A stretch of 64,000 nt of DNA, taken from contig NZ_JADEWI010000021.1 of assembly GCF_015207705.1 (NCBI RefSeq), positions 1 through 64,000 on the forward strand. Reading direction: 5' to 3'. Source of the DNA: Nostoc sp. LEGE 06077. Lineage in GTDB: Bacteria; Cyanobacteriota; Cyanobacteriia; Cyanobacteriales; Nostocaceae. Numbering within the stretch: the stretch's first letter is position 1; every line of letters begins with the position of its first letter. Position numbers and translations under genes: made by a program. A model generated the notes under the pieces. The model had not been told where the DNA came from and ran no database searches. It worked only from the letters and a program-made list of their open reading frames with translations. Below are positions 38,245 through 47,354 of the stretch, one piece after another.

Positions 38245-40455
38245 ATGCCGAAATCTAAAAAAAGCCCCAATCCCATCAATCTCAACGATCCACAATACTA
38301 TCTCAACCGAGAGTTAAGCTGGCTAGAATTTAATCATCGAGTATTGCACGAAGCCTGCGACTCACGCACACCACTGTTAGAAAGGCTGAAGTTTTTAGCA
38401 ATCTTCAGTTCTAATTTAGATGAATTTTTTATGGTGCGGATTGCCGCTTTAAAGCAGCAAGTAGAAGCAAAAGTTACTCAGTTAACTCCTGATGGCCGTA
38501 CCCCGCAACAACAACTAGACGATATTCGCTTAAATCTTAGCCCGCAAGTAGCCCAACAGCATCAACATTTTGAACAAGTCCTGCGTCCACTATTGGCGAA
38601 GCACCGCATTCATCTAGTTGATTACATCAACTTAAATCAGAAACAGCGGACTTATTTAGATAATTATTTTGAAGAACAAATCTTTCCGGTTTTGACTCCT
38701 TTGGCTGTTGACCCTAGCCACCCTTTCCCTTACATTTCCAATCTCAGTTTAAATTTGGCAGTTGTCGTCAAAAACCCAGATACTGAGGAAGAATTTTTTG
38801 CCAGAGTTAAAGTTCCTAATGTACTACCAAGATTTTTGCCTTTACCACCAGAATTAGGCATTCAAGAAAATGGACAACCAGCCAACTGGACAGGTGTACC
38901 TTTAGAACAGGCGATCGCCCATAATTTAAATGCTTTATTTCCAGGGATGAATATCCAGGAATATCACCCCTTCCGCATTACCCGTGATGCTGACTTAGCG
39001 CTGGAAGAGGATGAAGCCGATGATTTGCTGTTAGCTATTGAACAAGAACTACGCAAACGCCGCATCGGTGGTAGTCCTGTTAGAATCGAAATCCAATCCC
39101 AGACTCCAGAACCAATTCGGGCAAGGTTATTACAAGATTTAGATTTAACAGATAGCGATGTTTATGAAGTAGATGGTTTATTGGGTCTGCGAGACTTGAT
39201 GTATTTTATGGCTTTGCCCTTACCAGAACTTAAAGATCCACCCCGTCAGTCTGTTGTCCCTCTTCGTTTGCAACGGTTGCGCGAACCGCATATAGATGAA
39301 GATGTTTTGGAGATGGAAGAAGGCAAAGATTTTTTCGCCGTGATTAGGGAAAAGGATTTATTTGTCCACCATCCCTATCAATCTTTCTCGGCAACAGTTG
39401 TACGTTTTATTACCCATGCAGCCCATGACCCGAATGTATTAGCTATCAAGATGACCCTTTACCGCACTTCCGGTGATTCCCCAATAGTTAACGCCTTAAT
39501 TGCTGCGGCTGAAAATGGTAAACAAGTATCAGTATTGGTCGAATTAAAAGCCCGGTTTGATGAAGAAAATAATATTTATTGGGCAAGGCGTTTAGAAAGG
39601 GTAGGAGTTCACGTTGTCTATGGGTTAGTTGGCTTAAAAACCCATTGCAAAACCGTTATGGTAGTGCGCCGAGAAAAAGATAGAATGCGTCGCTATGTAC
39701 ATATTGGTACTGGAAATTATAATCAAAAAACTGCACGACTATATACCGATTTAGGATTGTTTAGTTGTCGTGAAGAATTAGGCGCTGATATCACAGATTT
39801 GTTTAATTTTCTGACTGGTTATTCACGACAAAAATCTTATCGAGAATTATTAGTTGCACCTGTGAATATGCGCGATCGCTTTTTGTCTTTAATTCAGCGC
39901 GAAATCGCCAATGTACAAAAAGGGTTTTCTGGACGCATCGTTGCCAAAATGAATTCTCTTGTTGATCCACAAATCATCGCCACCTTGTACGAAGCTTCCC
40001 GTGCTGGCGTGCAAATCGACCTGATTATTAGAGGGATTTGCTGTTTACGTCCAGGACTCAAAGACATTAGTGAAAATATTCGCATAATCAGCATTGTCGG
40101 TCGCTTTTTAGAACACTCCCGCATATATTATTTCTACAATAATGGTCAAGAAGAAATCTATATCGGTAGTGCTGACTGGATGCGCCGGAACCTCGATCGG
40201 CGAGTAGAAGTAATTACGCCAATTAAAGATCAAGATATTGCTAAAGATTTGCAAGAAATCTTGGGCATTATGTTGGCAGACAATCGCCAAGCCTGGGAAT
40301 TACAAGCTGATGGTAGTTACACACAACGCCGTCCTGGTGATGATTGTCCAGAAGCTAATTCACAAATAAGTTTTATGAATATGGCACTGCGTTCTACAGG
40401 GGGAACTCCAAACTTGCTGGATTCACAAAAGAGTCTTTCTTACACTGATAGCTAG
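38245..40455 (+). CDS. ppk1: Polyphosphate kinase 1
   Basis: 736 residues, full length for PPK1, which makes polyphosphate reversibly from ATP. The N-terminal domain opens with YYLNRELSWLEFNHRVLHEA. The phosphorylated-His region is visible as GLKTHCKTVMVVRREKDRM and HIGTGNYNQKTARLYTDLGL. The C-terminal phospholipase-D-like half includes GSADWMRRNLDRRVEVITPI. It starts 144 bases after the usher gene on the same strand but is probably an independent unit. Confidence 0.96.
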   Translation: MPKSKKSPNPINLNDPQYYLNRELSWLEFNHRVLHEACDSRTPLLERLKFLAIFSSNLDEFFMVRIAALKQQVEAKVTQLTPDGRTPQQQLDDIRLNLSPQVAQQHQHFEQVLRPLLAKHRIHLVDYINLNQKQRTYLDNYFEEQIFPVLTPLAVDPSHPFPYISNLSLNLAVVVKNPDTEEEFFARVKVPNVLPRFLPLPPELGIQENGQPANWTGVPLEQAIAHNLNALFPGMNIQEYHPFRITRDADLALEEDEADDLLLAIEQELRKRRIGGSPVRIEIQSQTPEPIRARLLQDLDLTDSDVYEVDGLLGLRDLMYFMALPLPELKDPPRQSVVPLRLQRLREPHIDEDVLEMEEGKDFFAVIREKDLFVHHPYQSFSATVVRFITHAAHDPNVLAIKMTLYRTSGDSPIVNALIAAAENGKQVSVLVELKARFDEENNIYWARRLERVGVHVVYGLVGLKTHCKTVMVVRREKDRMRRYVHIGTGNYNQKTARLYTDLGLFSCREELGADITDLFNFLTGYSRQKSYRELLVAPVNMRDRFLSLIQREIANVQKGFSGRIVAKMNSLVDPQIIATLYEASRAGVQIDLIIRGICCLRPGLKDISENIRIISIVGRFLEHSRIYYFYNNGQEEIYIGSADWMRRNLDRRVEVITPIKDQDIAKDLQEILGIMLADNRQAWELQADGSYTQRRPGDDCPEANSQISFMNMALRSTGGTPNLLDSQKSLSYTDS

Positions 40456-40614
40456 GAAAAATTTGATTTTTTTAGTAAAGTTTAATTTTTCCGCATTTTA
40501 TCTAGATGAATTAATTGGGAAAAAAGTAGTGATTCAACCATAAGATAGAGTAATTGTCGGTACTCGCTCTCATAAACTATAAACATTATTGTCACTATTT
40601 TTTTCTTCCCTTGA

Positions 40615-41031
40615 ATGTTAATGCTCTCCTGTGAGTCTTCTGCCTTACGCGTTCTTGTAGTTGATGACCACGAATTGACTCGTTTAACCCTACAATTAGC
40701 TTTCTCTTGTCAAGAGAATATGCAAGTTGTTGGGTTAGCGAGTAACGGTCAAGAAGCTATAGAAATGGTGAAACGCTACCAGCCTGATGTGATTGTTTTA
40801 GATTTACAGATGCCAATCATGGATGGTTGGAGTGCTTCTAGTCAAATTAAAGCCATATCTCCCCATACTCAGATACTCGCTTACTCCTCCGTAGAAGAGG
40901 GGAATTCTCCACGCGCAATCGGAATGACTAGCTTTGACGATTTTTGCAAGAAAGACGTATCGACAACTGAACTCATCGCTTTAGTCAGACAGTTAGGACA
41001 CCGTAAAGGAAATAGTGAACTGACAAGATAA
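40615..41031 (+). CDS. Response regulator, receiver domain only
   Basis: 138 residues, essentially one receiver domain. Acidic pocket Asp17/Asp18 (VVDDHE), phospho-acceptor Asp63 (VLDLQMPIMDGW) and the Lys in FCKKD (112 or 113) are in place. The sequence is of the NarL/FixJ type but without its DNA-binding domain, so it must work by protein contact. ATG 40621 is an alternative start two codons in. No partner kinase adjoins it. A strong terminator follows. Confidence 0.88.
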   Translation: MLMLSCESSALRVLVVDDHELTRLTLQLAFSCQENMQVVGLASNGQEAIEMVKRYQPDVIVLDLQMPIMDGWSASSQIKAISPHTQILAYSSVEEGNSPRAIGMTSFDDFCKKDVSTTELIALVRQLGHRKGNSELTR

Positions 41032-41110
41032 ATATGGCCAGGAAATTAATGGCAGATTGACTTAAGCTTGGGTTCGTTCTGGAGAGTTACTAATGTTGTG
41101 TTATTCAGAA

Positions 41111-41156
41111 GCGTCGGTAAAACTCTTAGTTATCAGAGTTACCGACGCAATTTTTA
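41111..41156 (+). terminator. Terminator after the response regulator gene
   Basis: GCGTCGGT (41111-41118) plus AACTCT pairs with AGAGTT plus ACCGACGC (to 41148), a 14-bp stem with a two-base bulge and 8-base loop, followed by AATTTTTAG. It works for the + strand gene and may also serve the convergent small gene at 41164. Confidence 0.75.
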
Positions 41157-41163
41157 GTGCAGC

Positions 41164-41346
41164 TTAATTATTTCCTGTTTGTGGAATAGTGCGTCTATAT
41201 TCATCTATTAAATCATCCAGTTCTTCTAAAGCCTGATTGACATCGATTCTCAAAGTTCCCAAGTTTGGCTGTTCTAAGAGACTTAAAAGATAGTCGCGTT
41301 TGCTTTGAACTACGGCAATTCGGTCTTTGATAGTTTGTAAATCCAT
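41164..41346 (-). CDS. Small conserved helical protein, function unknown
   Basis: 60 residues: MDLQTIKDRIAVVQSKRDYL then a second amphipathic helix (VNQALEELDDLIDEYRR). It would form a short helical hairpin. It is convergent with the response regulator gene, with a terminator between. No motif shows a function. Its regular amphipathic pattern and ATG start make it a probable real gene. Confidence 0.6.
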   Translation of the reverse strand: MDLQTIKDRIAVVQSKRDYLLSLLEQPNLGTLRIDVNQALEELDDLIDEYRRTIPQTGNN

Positions 41347-41556
41347 TGTTTGTCTGCCAATTTTTAACTATAGTCCAGTTTAAAGTTAACGCAAAACAAA
41401 GTGAAGCTTGATCAAGCAGTCAAAAGTTGTCACCATCTCACCAGATGAGTTGTTATGCATCAAGTAACTAAGTTTTAATTTGTTGGGCTTCCCTAATCTG
41501 TTACACATAGCCGATGATAATAAAACTAATGTGTTAATAAATATTATCTTCGGCTC

Positions 41557-42102
41557 ATGTTACGCAAAATATCTTTGGGAACTATAGGTTTAACTGTTGG
41601 TGGCATATTAACTCTTGTCGGCTTCATCGCCTATGCTGCTAATAATGCCACATTAAATCTTGTCGGCTTCTTTTACGGTTTTCCGCTGTTGTTGGGAGGA
41701 CTGGCACTCAAAGCCAATGAACTTAACCCAATACCCTTCAGCCAAACTACAACACCATCAGTATTATTTCTGCGGCAGCAGCAAGCAACTATCACTCAAA
41801 ATAAAATTCGCAAAGACATTACCCGCTATTGTTACGGTCAAGATGCTCACTTAGATGCAGCACTCTCTTACTTACGTCTGAGTCCCTCTGATGAAGAAAG
41901 ACCAATAGTTACCGGGTTACGAGAAGAAGATACTAATGGCGCTTATACCTTAATTTTAGAATTTGATTCTCCTTTCATCCCCCTTAGTGTTTGGCAAGAA
42001 AAACAAGAAAAAATGACCAGCTATTTTGGCCCTGGAGTAGAAATTAAAATCACTCAGCCAGCTGAAGATAAAATTGAGTTAGCGTTAGTTACTAATCAAT
42101 AG
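41557..42102 (+). CDS. DUF2854 family membrane protein
   Basis: 181 residues. Two N-terminal membrane helices (about 8-30 and 35-52; ending LVGFFYGFPLLLGGLALKAN) precede a soluble domain of about 125 residues. This is the arrangement of DUF2854 proteins, conserved in cyanobacteria and plastids, where function is unassigned. The soluble domain includes DITRYCYGQDAHLDAALSYL. The gene is alone; a repeat string follows its stop. Confidence 0.8.
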   Translation: MLRKISLGTIGLTVGGILTLVGFIAYAANNATLNLVGFFYGFPLLLGGLALKANELNPIPFSQTTTPSVLFLRQQQATITQNKIRKDITRYCYGQDAHLDAALSYLRLSPSDEERPIVTGLREEDTNGAYTLILEFDSPFIPLSVWQEKQEKMTSYFGPGVEIKITQPAEDKIELALVTNQ

Positions 42103-42152
42103 TCAATGCTCAATAGTCAATAGCAATAAATATTAATTATTAGCTATTGACT
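42103..42152. repeat. TCAATAGTCAATAG heptamer repeat
   Basis: Imperfect tandem and inverted copies of TCAATAG/CTATTGA follow the DUF2854 gene (CAATAGTCAATGCTCAATAG..., later TAGCTATTGACTG). The same vocabulary recurs in other spacers of this window. Confidence 0.5.
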
Positions 42153-42379
42153 GTGCGATCGCTGATATTTTAAGTAATCTATTTGTAAGTATGATGTCTG
42201 TCTTCTATTAATCAGACTATTCAATGAGCCGTCAATCAATACCTAGAAGCGATAAGATTATTGATCGAGGCTGGTGCAAGCTATAACACTGAGACCTATG
42301 ATGGTGTAACGACTAAAGATATTACTGACATCCAAAATTAGCCAAACATTTAGGAATACTTTAAATCCCATCACACTAA

Positions 42380-42640
42380 TTACTTTTCTAATCTCACTGC
42401 ATACCACTGTAAATATTGTCCAGTTCCAATATCCAACTCACAACTAGTATCAATGAGATATTGAACTTGAGCTTCCAAAGAATCAATATTTTGTAGATCT
42501 GGCGGTAAATCTTGGGAATTAATTGTTTGTAAAACTGTTTTTAGTTTTTCAAATAATTCTGATGCTGTCAAAAATTGTTCTGGTTGATTAGTCTCTAACA
42601 CCACAAAATTATCTTGTTGATACATTAAAGAGTCTGGCAT
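42380..42640 (-). CDS. CRR7-like protein (chlororespiratory reduction 7 family)
   Basis: 86 residues. The N-terminus (MPDSLMYQQDNFVVLETNQP) and C-terminus (GTGQYLQWYAVRLEK) match my memory of the cyanobacterial CRR7 family, whose plant member is needed for accumulation of the chloroplast NDH complex. The role in cyanobacteria is not established. The protein is soluble and acidic. It stands alone; an AT-rich region without genes lies upstream. Confidence 0.65.
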   Translation of the reverse strand: MPDSLMYQQDNFVVLETNQPEQFLTASELFEKLKTVLQTINSQDLPPDLQNIDSLEAQVQYLIDTSCELDIGTGQYLQWYAVRLEK

Positions 42641-43515
42641 AGCTGTACTTGAGTTAATTTAAATTATTTTCTGGAAAAATTTCAAATGCAATCAAATTAG
42701 TTAAATAAATTTTTCCTAAATAGTACCTTTATATATTGTAAGCAGTAAATGAGGATTTTTTGAAAGCTATATCTATGTTTTGTATTTCACATAAATGATT
42801 CAGAACGAAATCAGGAATTTTACGTAACTCTCAAGTTAATTAGCCGCTCAACAATAAAGTTTATTATACAACTTGATATTAACCTCACGTATTTTATGTA
42901 ATTACCCGTCAATTGAAATGGGTTAAGTTTAACAATATGTATAAATAAAAAACAGTCAAGCGATCGCCAGATTTAGGTTTAGCTATTTGCTGGGCAATAT
43001 TCTGTAATTGCTGAGAATATCCTCAGTATGTGTCTAAAGTCACTTTAGAGCTTAATAACCATAGTGTAGATTTGAAGTTTTGCTCAAAATAGTAATTACA
43101 CTTTATCACTAGGGAAATATAAATATAAGACTTCCTTCTAAAGCCAGATCTAGCCAATTAAAAATTGCCTTTCCCTTTTCAGTAAATTGTCTATGAAACA
43201 GATTTATCCAAACTTTTCTTTGCTGAAGCTCATTAAATATTCTTTTGACCAGAAAAAATTGATTGTGCAGTTAGACAGCTTGGGTATAAAATTTATAGCC
43301 TTGATTGAGCTTTTATGCGATCGCCGCCTTAGTTGCCAGTCAGATAGTTTGTGGCATCAGATAGTGGTGCTAACAAGCATTAAGTTTAGACATCCTGTAC
43401 AACTCAGACCGTTACTGTATCTCCAACTTTTGCTGCGGTCATAAACTTCCAGCTAGTTGCCTTCCAGTAAGATTTACTGTCATAAAATCTTGCTCATTGG
43501 CTATTTGTTTGTGTT
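42641..43515. other. AT-rich region without a convincing gene
   Basis: About 870 bases between the CRR7-like gene and the GGDEF gene. An 85-codon frame at 43187-43444 has no recognisable features and is treated as spurious. Two GCGATCGC-type sites occur. The promoter of the GGDEF gene must be at the right side. Confidence 0.45.
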
Positions 43516-44598
43516 ATGCAGGTTTTCTCAAGTTTCCCCCTCGTCGATACTTTCATTTTCTGTGGAACGCAATTCATGTCAGGCTTAAGCCCATTTTCTC
43601 TTCCTAAACAACCTCCAGTAATTCTGGTGGCTGATGATGATAAGACCATCCGCCTGCTTTTGCGTGAAGCTATGGAACAAGAAGGCTATCGAGTTGTTGA
43701 GGTTGCAGACGGTAAGCAGTGTTTAGATGCTTATGAGACTGTCAAACCAGACATAGTATTGCTAGATGCAATTATGCCTGTAATGGATGGCTTTACTTGT
43801 TGTAAGCACTTGCTCCAAATTGCCAGAAATAACCTGATGTCAGCACTGGCAAACCTTGATACTGACTCGGCTACGGGCAACACTGTTATCTCCAAATTAT
43901 GGGAACGCACACCGATATTAATGATCACCAGTTTGGATGATGCCGAGTCTGTTGACCGTGCCTTTGAAGCAGGAGCATCTGATTATGTTACTAAGCCAAT
44001 TCATTGGGCAGTTTTACGCCAGCGTTTACGTCGTCTGCTACAGCAAGCTCAAGTATACAAACAATTAGAAGCAGCCAATCTAGCTTTACAGCAACTTGCT
44101 AATGTTGATGGCTTAACAGGTCTTGCTAATCGCCGTCGTTTTGATGAATATCTCAATACACAGTGGATTAATCTGGCACAGGAGGAATCTCCTTTGTCAT
44201 TAATTTTATGTGATATCGATTATTTCAAATTTTATAACGATCAATATGGTCATCCAGCTGGAGATGTTTGCTTACAAAAGGTCGGTGCTGTTTTGAGCAA
44301 AAATGCCCAAAAACATCACGATTTAGTCGCACGTTACGGGGGTGAAGAATTTGCTGTAGTTATGCCAAATACTCATGCCTCTGGTGCATTTCATGTAGCG
44401 ACAATCATGCAATCTGGTGTCCAAAATTTACAAATTGCTCACGATGCTTCTGCTGTGAATGAGTATGTCACCCTGAGCATAGGCGTAGCTACCTTAATTC
44501 CTACATGGGAATTGTCTCCTTCCGATTTGATTGTGGCAGCCGATAAAGCGCTTTACACAGCAAAGGCCGAAGGACGTAATCGGATTATTCTCAGATGA
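43516..44598 (+). CDS. Response regulator with GGDEF diguanylate cyclase domain
   Basis: 360 residues. A receiver domain at about 34-175 has phospho-acceptor Asp84 (VLLDAIMPVMDGF) and Lys160. It contains an extra segment of about 25 residues (QIARNNLMSALANLDTDSAT and following) before the fourth strand. A coiled linker leads to a GGDEF domain with active-site GGEEF at 275-279 and the substrate motif DIDYFKFYNDQYGH. The inhibitory I-site RxxD is KHHD here, so product inhibition by c-di-GMP may be weak. It probably makes c-di-GMP on phosphorylation. ATG 43576 is an alternative start, giving a shorter N-tail. Confidence 0.9.
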   Translation: MQVFSSFPLVDTFIFCGTQFMSGLSPFSLPKQPPVILVADDDKTIRLLLREAMEQEGYRVVEVADGKQCLDAYETVKPDIVLLDAIMPVMDGFTCCKHLLQIARNNLMSALANLDTDSATGNTVISKLWERTPILMITSLDDAESVDRAFEAGASDYVTKPIHWAVLRQRLRRLLQQAQVYKQLEAANLALQQLANVDGLTGLANRRRFDEYLNTQWINLAQEESPLSLILCDIDYFKFYNDQYGHPAGDVCLQKVGAVLSKNAQKHHDLVARYGGEEFAVVMPNTHASGAFHVATIMQSGVQNLQIAHDASAVNEYVTLSIGVATLIPTWELSPSDLIVAADKALYTAKAEGRNRIILR

Positions 44599-44684
44599 AA
44601 TAGCCACGAACCCAAGCTCATGATCTTGAAATTATCAGTGCTTATCTGACTGAAAACCACCAGAGAAAAATATGAATCTAATAC

Positions 44685-44716
44685 AAAAAAAGAAGCCTAT
44701 TTTGGGCTTCTTTTTT
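44685..44716. terminator. Bidirectional terminator between the GGDEF gene and rplL
   Basis: AAAAAAAGAAGCC and GGCTTCTTTTTT form a 12-bp stem with a short loop. The T-tract on both strands fits termination of rplL (minus) and of the GGDEF gene (plus). Confidence 0.8.
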
Positions 44717-44738
44717 CAACACTAGTATTGAAACTGTA

Positions 44739-45125
44739 CTATTTCACAGTCACTTTACCACCAGCTTCTTCAATTCGCTTCTTAGCATCTTCAGCTGCAT
44801 CTTTAGCAATAGCTTCTTTAACAGCCTTGGGTGCAGCTTCTACCAAGTCTTTTGCTTCTTTCAGACCTAGACCAGTCAATTCCCGGACAATCTTCAGTAC
44901 GGCAATCTTCTTGTCAGCAGGAACAGATTCTAGAATTACGTCAAATTCAGTTTTCTCTTCTACTGGTTCAGGTGCAGCAGCAGCACCAGGAGCAGCAATA
45001 GCTACGCCAACGGGTGCAGCAGCACTTACGCCAAAAGCTTCTTCAATTTGCTTAACTAATTCAGCAGCTTCTAGCAAGCTCAAGGATTTCAACTGTTCTA
45101 AAATAGCATCGGTTGTTGCAGACAT
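44739..45125 (-). CDS. rplL: 50S ribosomal protein L7/L12
   Basis: 128 residues with the N-terminal dimerisation helices, an Ala/Pro/Gly-rich hinge (residues about 36-54) and the C-terminal domain ([33 protein letters not shown]). It forms the ribosomal stalk with L10 and recruits translation factors. It is the last gene of the rplK-rplA-rplJ-rplL group and ends in a strong terminator. Confidence 0.97.
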   Translation of the reverse strand: MSATTDAILEQLKSLSLLEAAELVKQIEEAFGVSAAAPVGVAIAAPGAAAAPEPVEEKTEFDVILESVPADKKIAVLKIVRELTGLGLKEAKDLVEAAPKAVKEAIAKDAAEDAKKRIEEAGGKVTVK

Positions 45126-45150
45126 GGATGTAACTCCTGTAATGTTTGAT

Positions 45151-45208
45151 TAGTTATTAGTGATCTGTCATTTGTCATTTGTCATTATCACTGACTATTG
45201 ACTCTTGA
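45151..45208. repeat. TGACTATTGAC / TTTGTCAT repeat in the rplJ-rplL spacer
   Basis: Tandem imperfect heptamers: GTCATTTGTCATTTGTCATT followed by ACTGACTATTGACTCTTGAC. Same family as the repeats near 42103, 45975 and 58880. Confidence 0.5.
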
Positions 45209-45748
45209 CTATTCAGCCGAACTTCCTTGTTCTTGTTCGGCCACAGCCTGTAAAGCCCGCGCCAAGCCACCAGGAACTTCGTTGATACCCACAGCAATTT
45301 TTGTTGCCAAAGCGTTGATAGCGCCAGCAATTTGACCCATGAGTTGTTCTTTGGATGGCAAGTCACCTAGAGCCTTGACATCGGCTTCTCTTAGCAAGCG
45401 GCCTTCCATGACACCGCCACGCATTTCTGTTTTTTTGGTGGCTTTTTGGAAGTCTTGGTAAGCCTTAATTGCTGATGAGAAGTCCTCTTTGACTAACAAA
45501 AAGGCGGAAGAACCTTTGAGCAACTCTGACAGTGGTTGCCATTTTTCATCCTCTTGAATGGCAATACCCATTAAGGTATTTTTGGCAACTGTACAAGTAG
45601 TGCCAGTCGGACGCAACCGCCGCCGCAAATCTGTGATTTCGGCAACTGTTAGCCCTTGGTATTCAATTACAAGTGCCAAAGTTGACTCACTCAAAGATTG
45701 TTTGAGGTCAGCAACTATTTCTTGTTTGTTTTCTAACGTTCGACCCAT
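45209..45748 (-). CDS. rplJ: 50S ribosomal protein L10
   Basis: 179 residues: [20 protein letters not shown], then [20 protein letters not shown], typical of L10. The C-terminal helix binds L7/L12 dimers, encoded by the next gene. The 300-base leader contains a hairpin likely to be part of autoregulation by L10-L7/L12, as known in other bacteria. A GGAGGT-like ribosome site (reading CTTGGAGGTGAAACAAG) precedes the ATG. Confidence 0.97.
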   Translation of the reverse strand: MGRTLENKQEIVADLKQSLSESTLALVIEYQGLTVAEITDLRRRLRPTGTTCTVAKNTLMGIAIQEDEKWQPLSELLKGSSAFLLVKEDFSSAIKAYQDFQKATKKTEMRGGVMEGRLLREADVKALGDLPSKEQLMGQIAGAINALATKIAVGINEVPGGLARALQAVAEQEQGSSAE

Positions 45749-46048
45749 CTTGTTTCACCTCCAAGGGCAAAATCAGTGATTTCCCTGCTTGTGTGTTCTA
45801 GTTGTGAGTAACCCAAAACAATAAACCCCGATTTCTTCAACCGGGGTTTCACAGCAAAACTCTTGACGCTGTAGCACTTACACTTTTTAGGTAGGACTTC
45901 AGCTAATGAGAATTTTTACCTCGGCAGGATATTAAGCTATTGGCACCTGCTGTCTCCGGTTTGGATTATTTAGTTTTGTCGTTAGTCACTTGTCTTTTGC
46001 CGTTTATCTCTAATAAATGACCCTTGACTTATGACTAATGACTAAAAA
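45749..46048 (-). promoter_or_regulatory. rplJ leader region with attenuator-like hairpin
   Basis: The rplA-rplJ spacer is 300 bases without a gene. Near its rplJ end, AAACCCCG (45823-45830) and CGGGGTTT (45842-45849) form a strong 8-bp stem with an 11-base loop. On the minus strand it is followed by TTTATTGTTTTG. This fits an attenuator or the L10 leader structure known in other bacteria. The upstream part (45975-46045) holds a TTGACTTATGACTAATGAC-type repeat. Confidence 0.55.
45975..46045. repeat. TTAGTCACTTGTC / ATGACTAATGAC repeat
   Basis: Imperfect heptamer strings immediately after the rplA stop (GTCGTTAGTCACTTGTC and CTTATGACTAATGACTAA), matching the repeats at 45151 and 58880. Confidence 0.5.
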
Positions 46049-46765
46049 TTAAGCAGCTTCGGTAAGTTTTAAATCCCGTAAAGCGGTGATATCAACTTTA
46101 ATCGAAGGCCCCATAGTAGCAGATATATAGAAGGTTCGCCAATAGCGACCTTTTGCTCCTGAAGGACGGTTGCGGTCAACTGTTTCTTGCAAGGCCTTCA
46201 GATTGACTAATAAATCTTCTGGCGAGAAACCTGCCTTACCAAACATAACATGGACAATACCAGTACGATCAGCCCGAAATTCTAATTTACCAGCTTTGAA
46301 TTCGGCGATCGCACCTGCAACGTCAAATGTTACTGTACCACCTTTGGGAGACGGCATCAAACCACGGGGGCCTAGCAATTTACCTAGTTTGGCTACCTGT
46401 GGCATGACATCTGGTGTAGCAATCAGTTTATCGAAGTCCATCATGCCTTTTTGAATTTGGTCAATCAGTTCTTCGGAACCAACAATATCAGCACCAGCGT
46501 TACTTGCTTCTGTTACTTTTTCACCTCTAGCGATAACTGCTACCCGGACAATTTGTCCTGTACCTTTGGGTAGTGCTACCGTTGTCCGCAACTGTTGGTC
46601 TGTATATTTGGGGTCAATTCCCAACCGGATATGCGCTTCTGCGGCTTCAGCAAATTTAGCTGTTGCTGTTTCTTTGAGTAGTGTTAAAGCTTCTAGGGGT
46701 GAATATTCCCTATCCTCTACTTTTGCTTGCAGTTCTCGCAAGCGACGTGATAATTTTTTTCCCAT
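46049..46765 (-). CDS. rplA: 50S ribosomal protein L1
   Basis: 238 residues, standard length, with L1 signatures such as [20 protein letters not shown] and [17 protein letters not shown]1 binds 23S rRNA at the mobile stalk and in many bacteria represses its own operon. The gene lies 157 bases after rplK on the same strand. Confidence 0.97.
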   Translation of the reverse strand: MGKKLSRRLRELQAKVEDREYSPLEALTLLKETATAKFAEAAEAHIRLGIDPKYTDQQLRTTVALPKGTGQIVRVAVIARGEKVTEASNAGADIVGSEELIDQIQKGMMDFDKLIATPDVMPQVAKLGKLLGPRGLMPSPKGGTVTFDVAGAIAEFKAGKLEFRADRTGIVHVMFGKAGFSPEDLLVNLKALQETVDRNRPSGAKGRYWRTFYISATMGPSIKVDITALRDLKLTEAA

Positions 46766-46879
46766 TTTTTTCTCCTGGGGTCATTGGCGAAGCTTGGCTT
46801 CTCCCCCGATAGTTTTTTAAATGCTAAGTGCTTTACACCGAGCAAAGCCGAAGTATGAGTGCGGAGTATGAAGTTCTAC

Positions 46880-46922
46880 TATTTACTTCTGCCTCCTGCC
46901 CCCGGTCTCCTGCCTTTTTGTA
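46880..46922. repeat. GGCAGGAGGCAG-type repeat in the rplA-rplK spacer
   Basis: On the minus strand the spacer reads AAAAAGGCAGGAGACCGGGG and then GCAGGAGGCAGAAG. A closely related string occurs at 50191-50219. Runs of GG make it a possible G-quadruplex former; more simply it is a dispersed cyanobacterial repeat. Confidence 0.5.
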
Positions 46923-47348
46923 CTATTCAGTAATGGTTACGCCCATATTTTTAGCGGTTCCGGCCACGATGTTCATTGCCGCGTCGATGTCGTTGGCATT
47001 GAGATCGGGTAATTTAGTTTGGGCAATTTCTCGCAATTGTGCTTGAGTAATTGAGCCAACTTTCTTTTTGTTGGGTTCGTTGGAACCTCTTTCGATTTTC
47101 GCTGCTTTGCGAATTAATACTGATGCTGGCGGGGTTTTGAGTACAAATGTGAAACTCCGATCTTCATAAACCGAAATTTCTACAGGGATTACCATACCAG
47201 CTTGGTCGGCTGTTTTGGCGTTGTACTCTTTGCAGAACATCATGATGTTAACGCCATGTTGACCCAATGCAGGGCCTACTGGCGGTGCTGGGTTGGCTTT
47301 TCCAGCGTTCAGGGCCAGTTTAATGACCGCTACTACTTTTTTCGCCAT
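46923..47348 (-). CDS. rplK: 50S ribosomal protein L11
   Basis: 141 residues, starting [20 protein letters not shown], with the [15 protein letters not shown] signature and the C-terminal rRNA-binding domain ([20 protein letters not shown]). It lies six bases after nusG and must be cotranscribed with it. Confidence 0.97.
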   Translation of the reverse strand: MAKKVVAVIKLALNAGKANPAPPVGPALGQHGVNIMMFCKEYNAKTADQAGMVIPVEISVYEDRSFTFVLKTPPASVLIRKAAKIERGSNEPNKKKVGSITQAQLREIAQTKLPDLNANDIDAAMNIVAGTAKNMGVTITE

Positions 47349-47354
47349 CTGTAT

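Noticed and set aside
43187-43444. 85-codon frame upstream of the GGDEF gene
   Set aside because: No signal, domain or recognisable composition, and it lies in AT-rich spacer DNA; probably chance.
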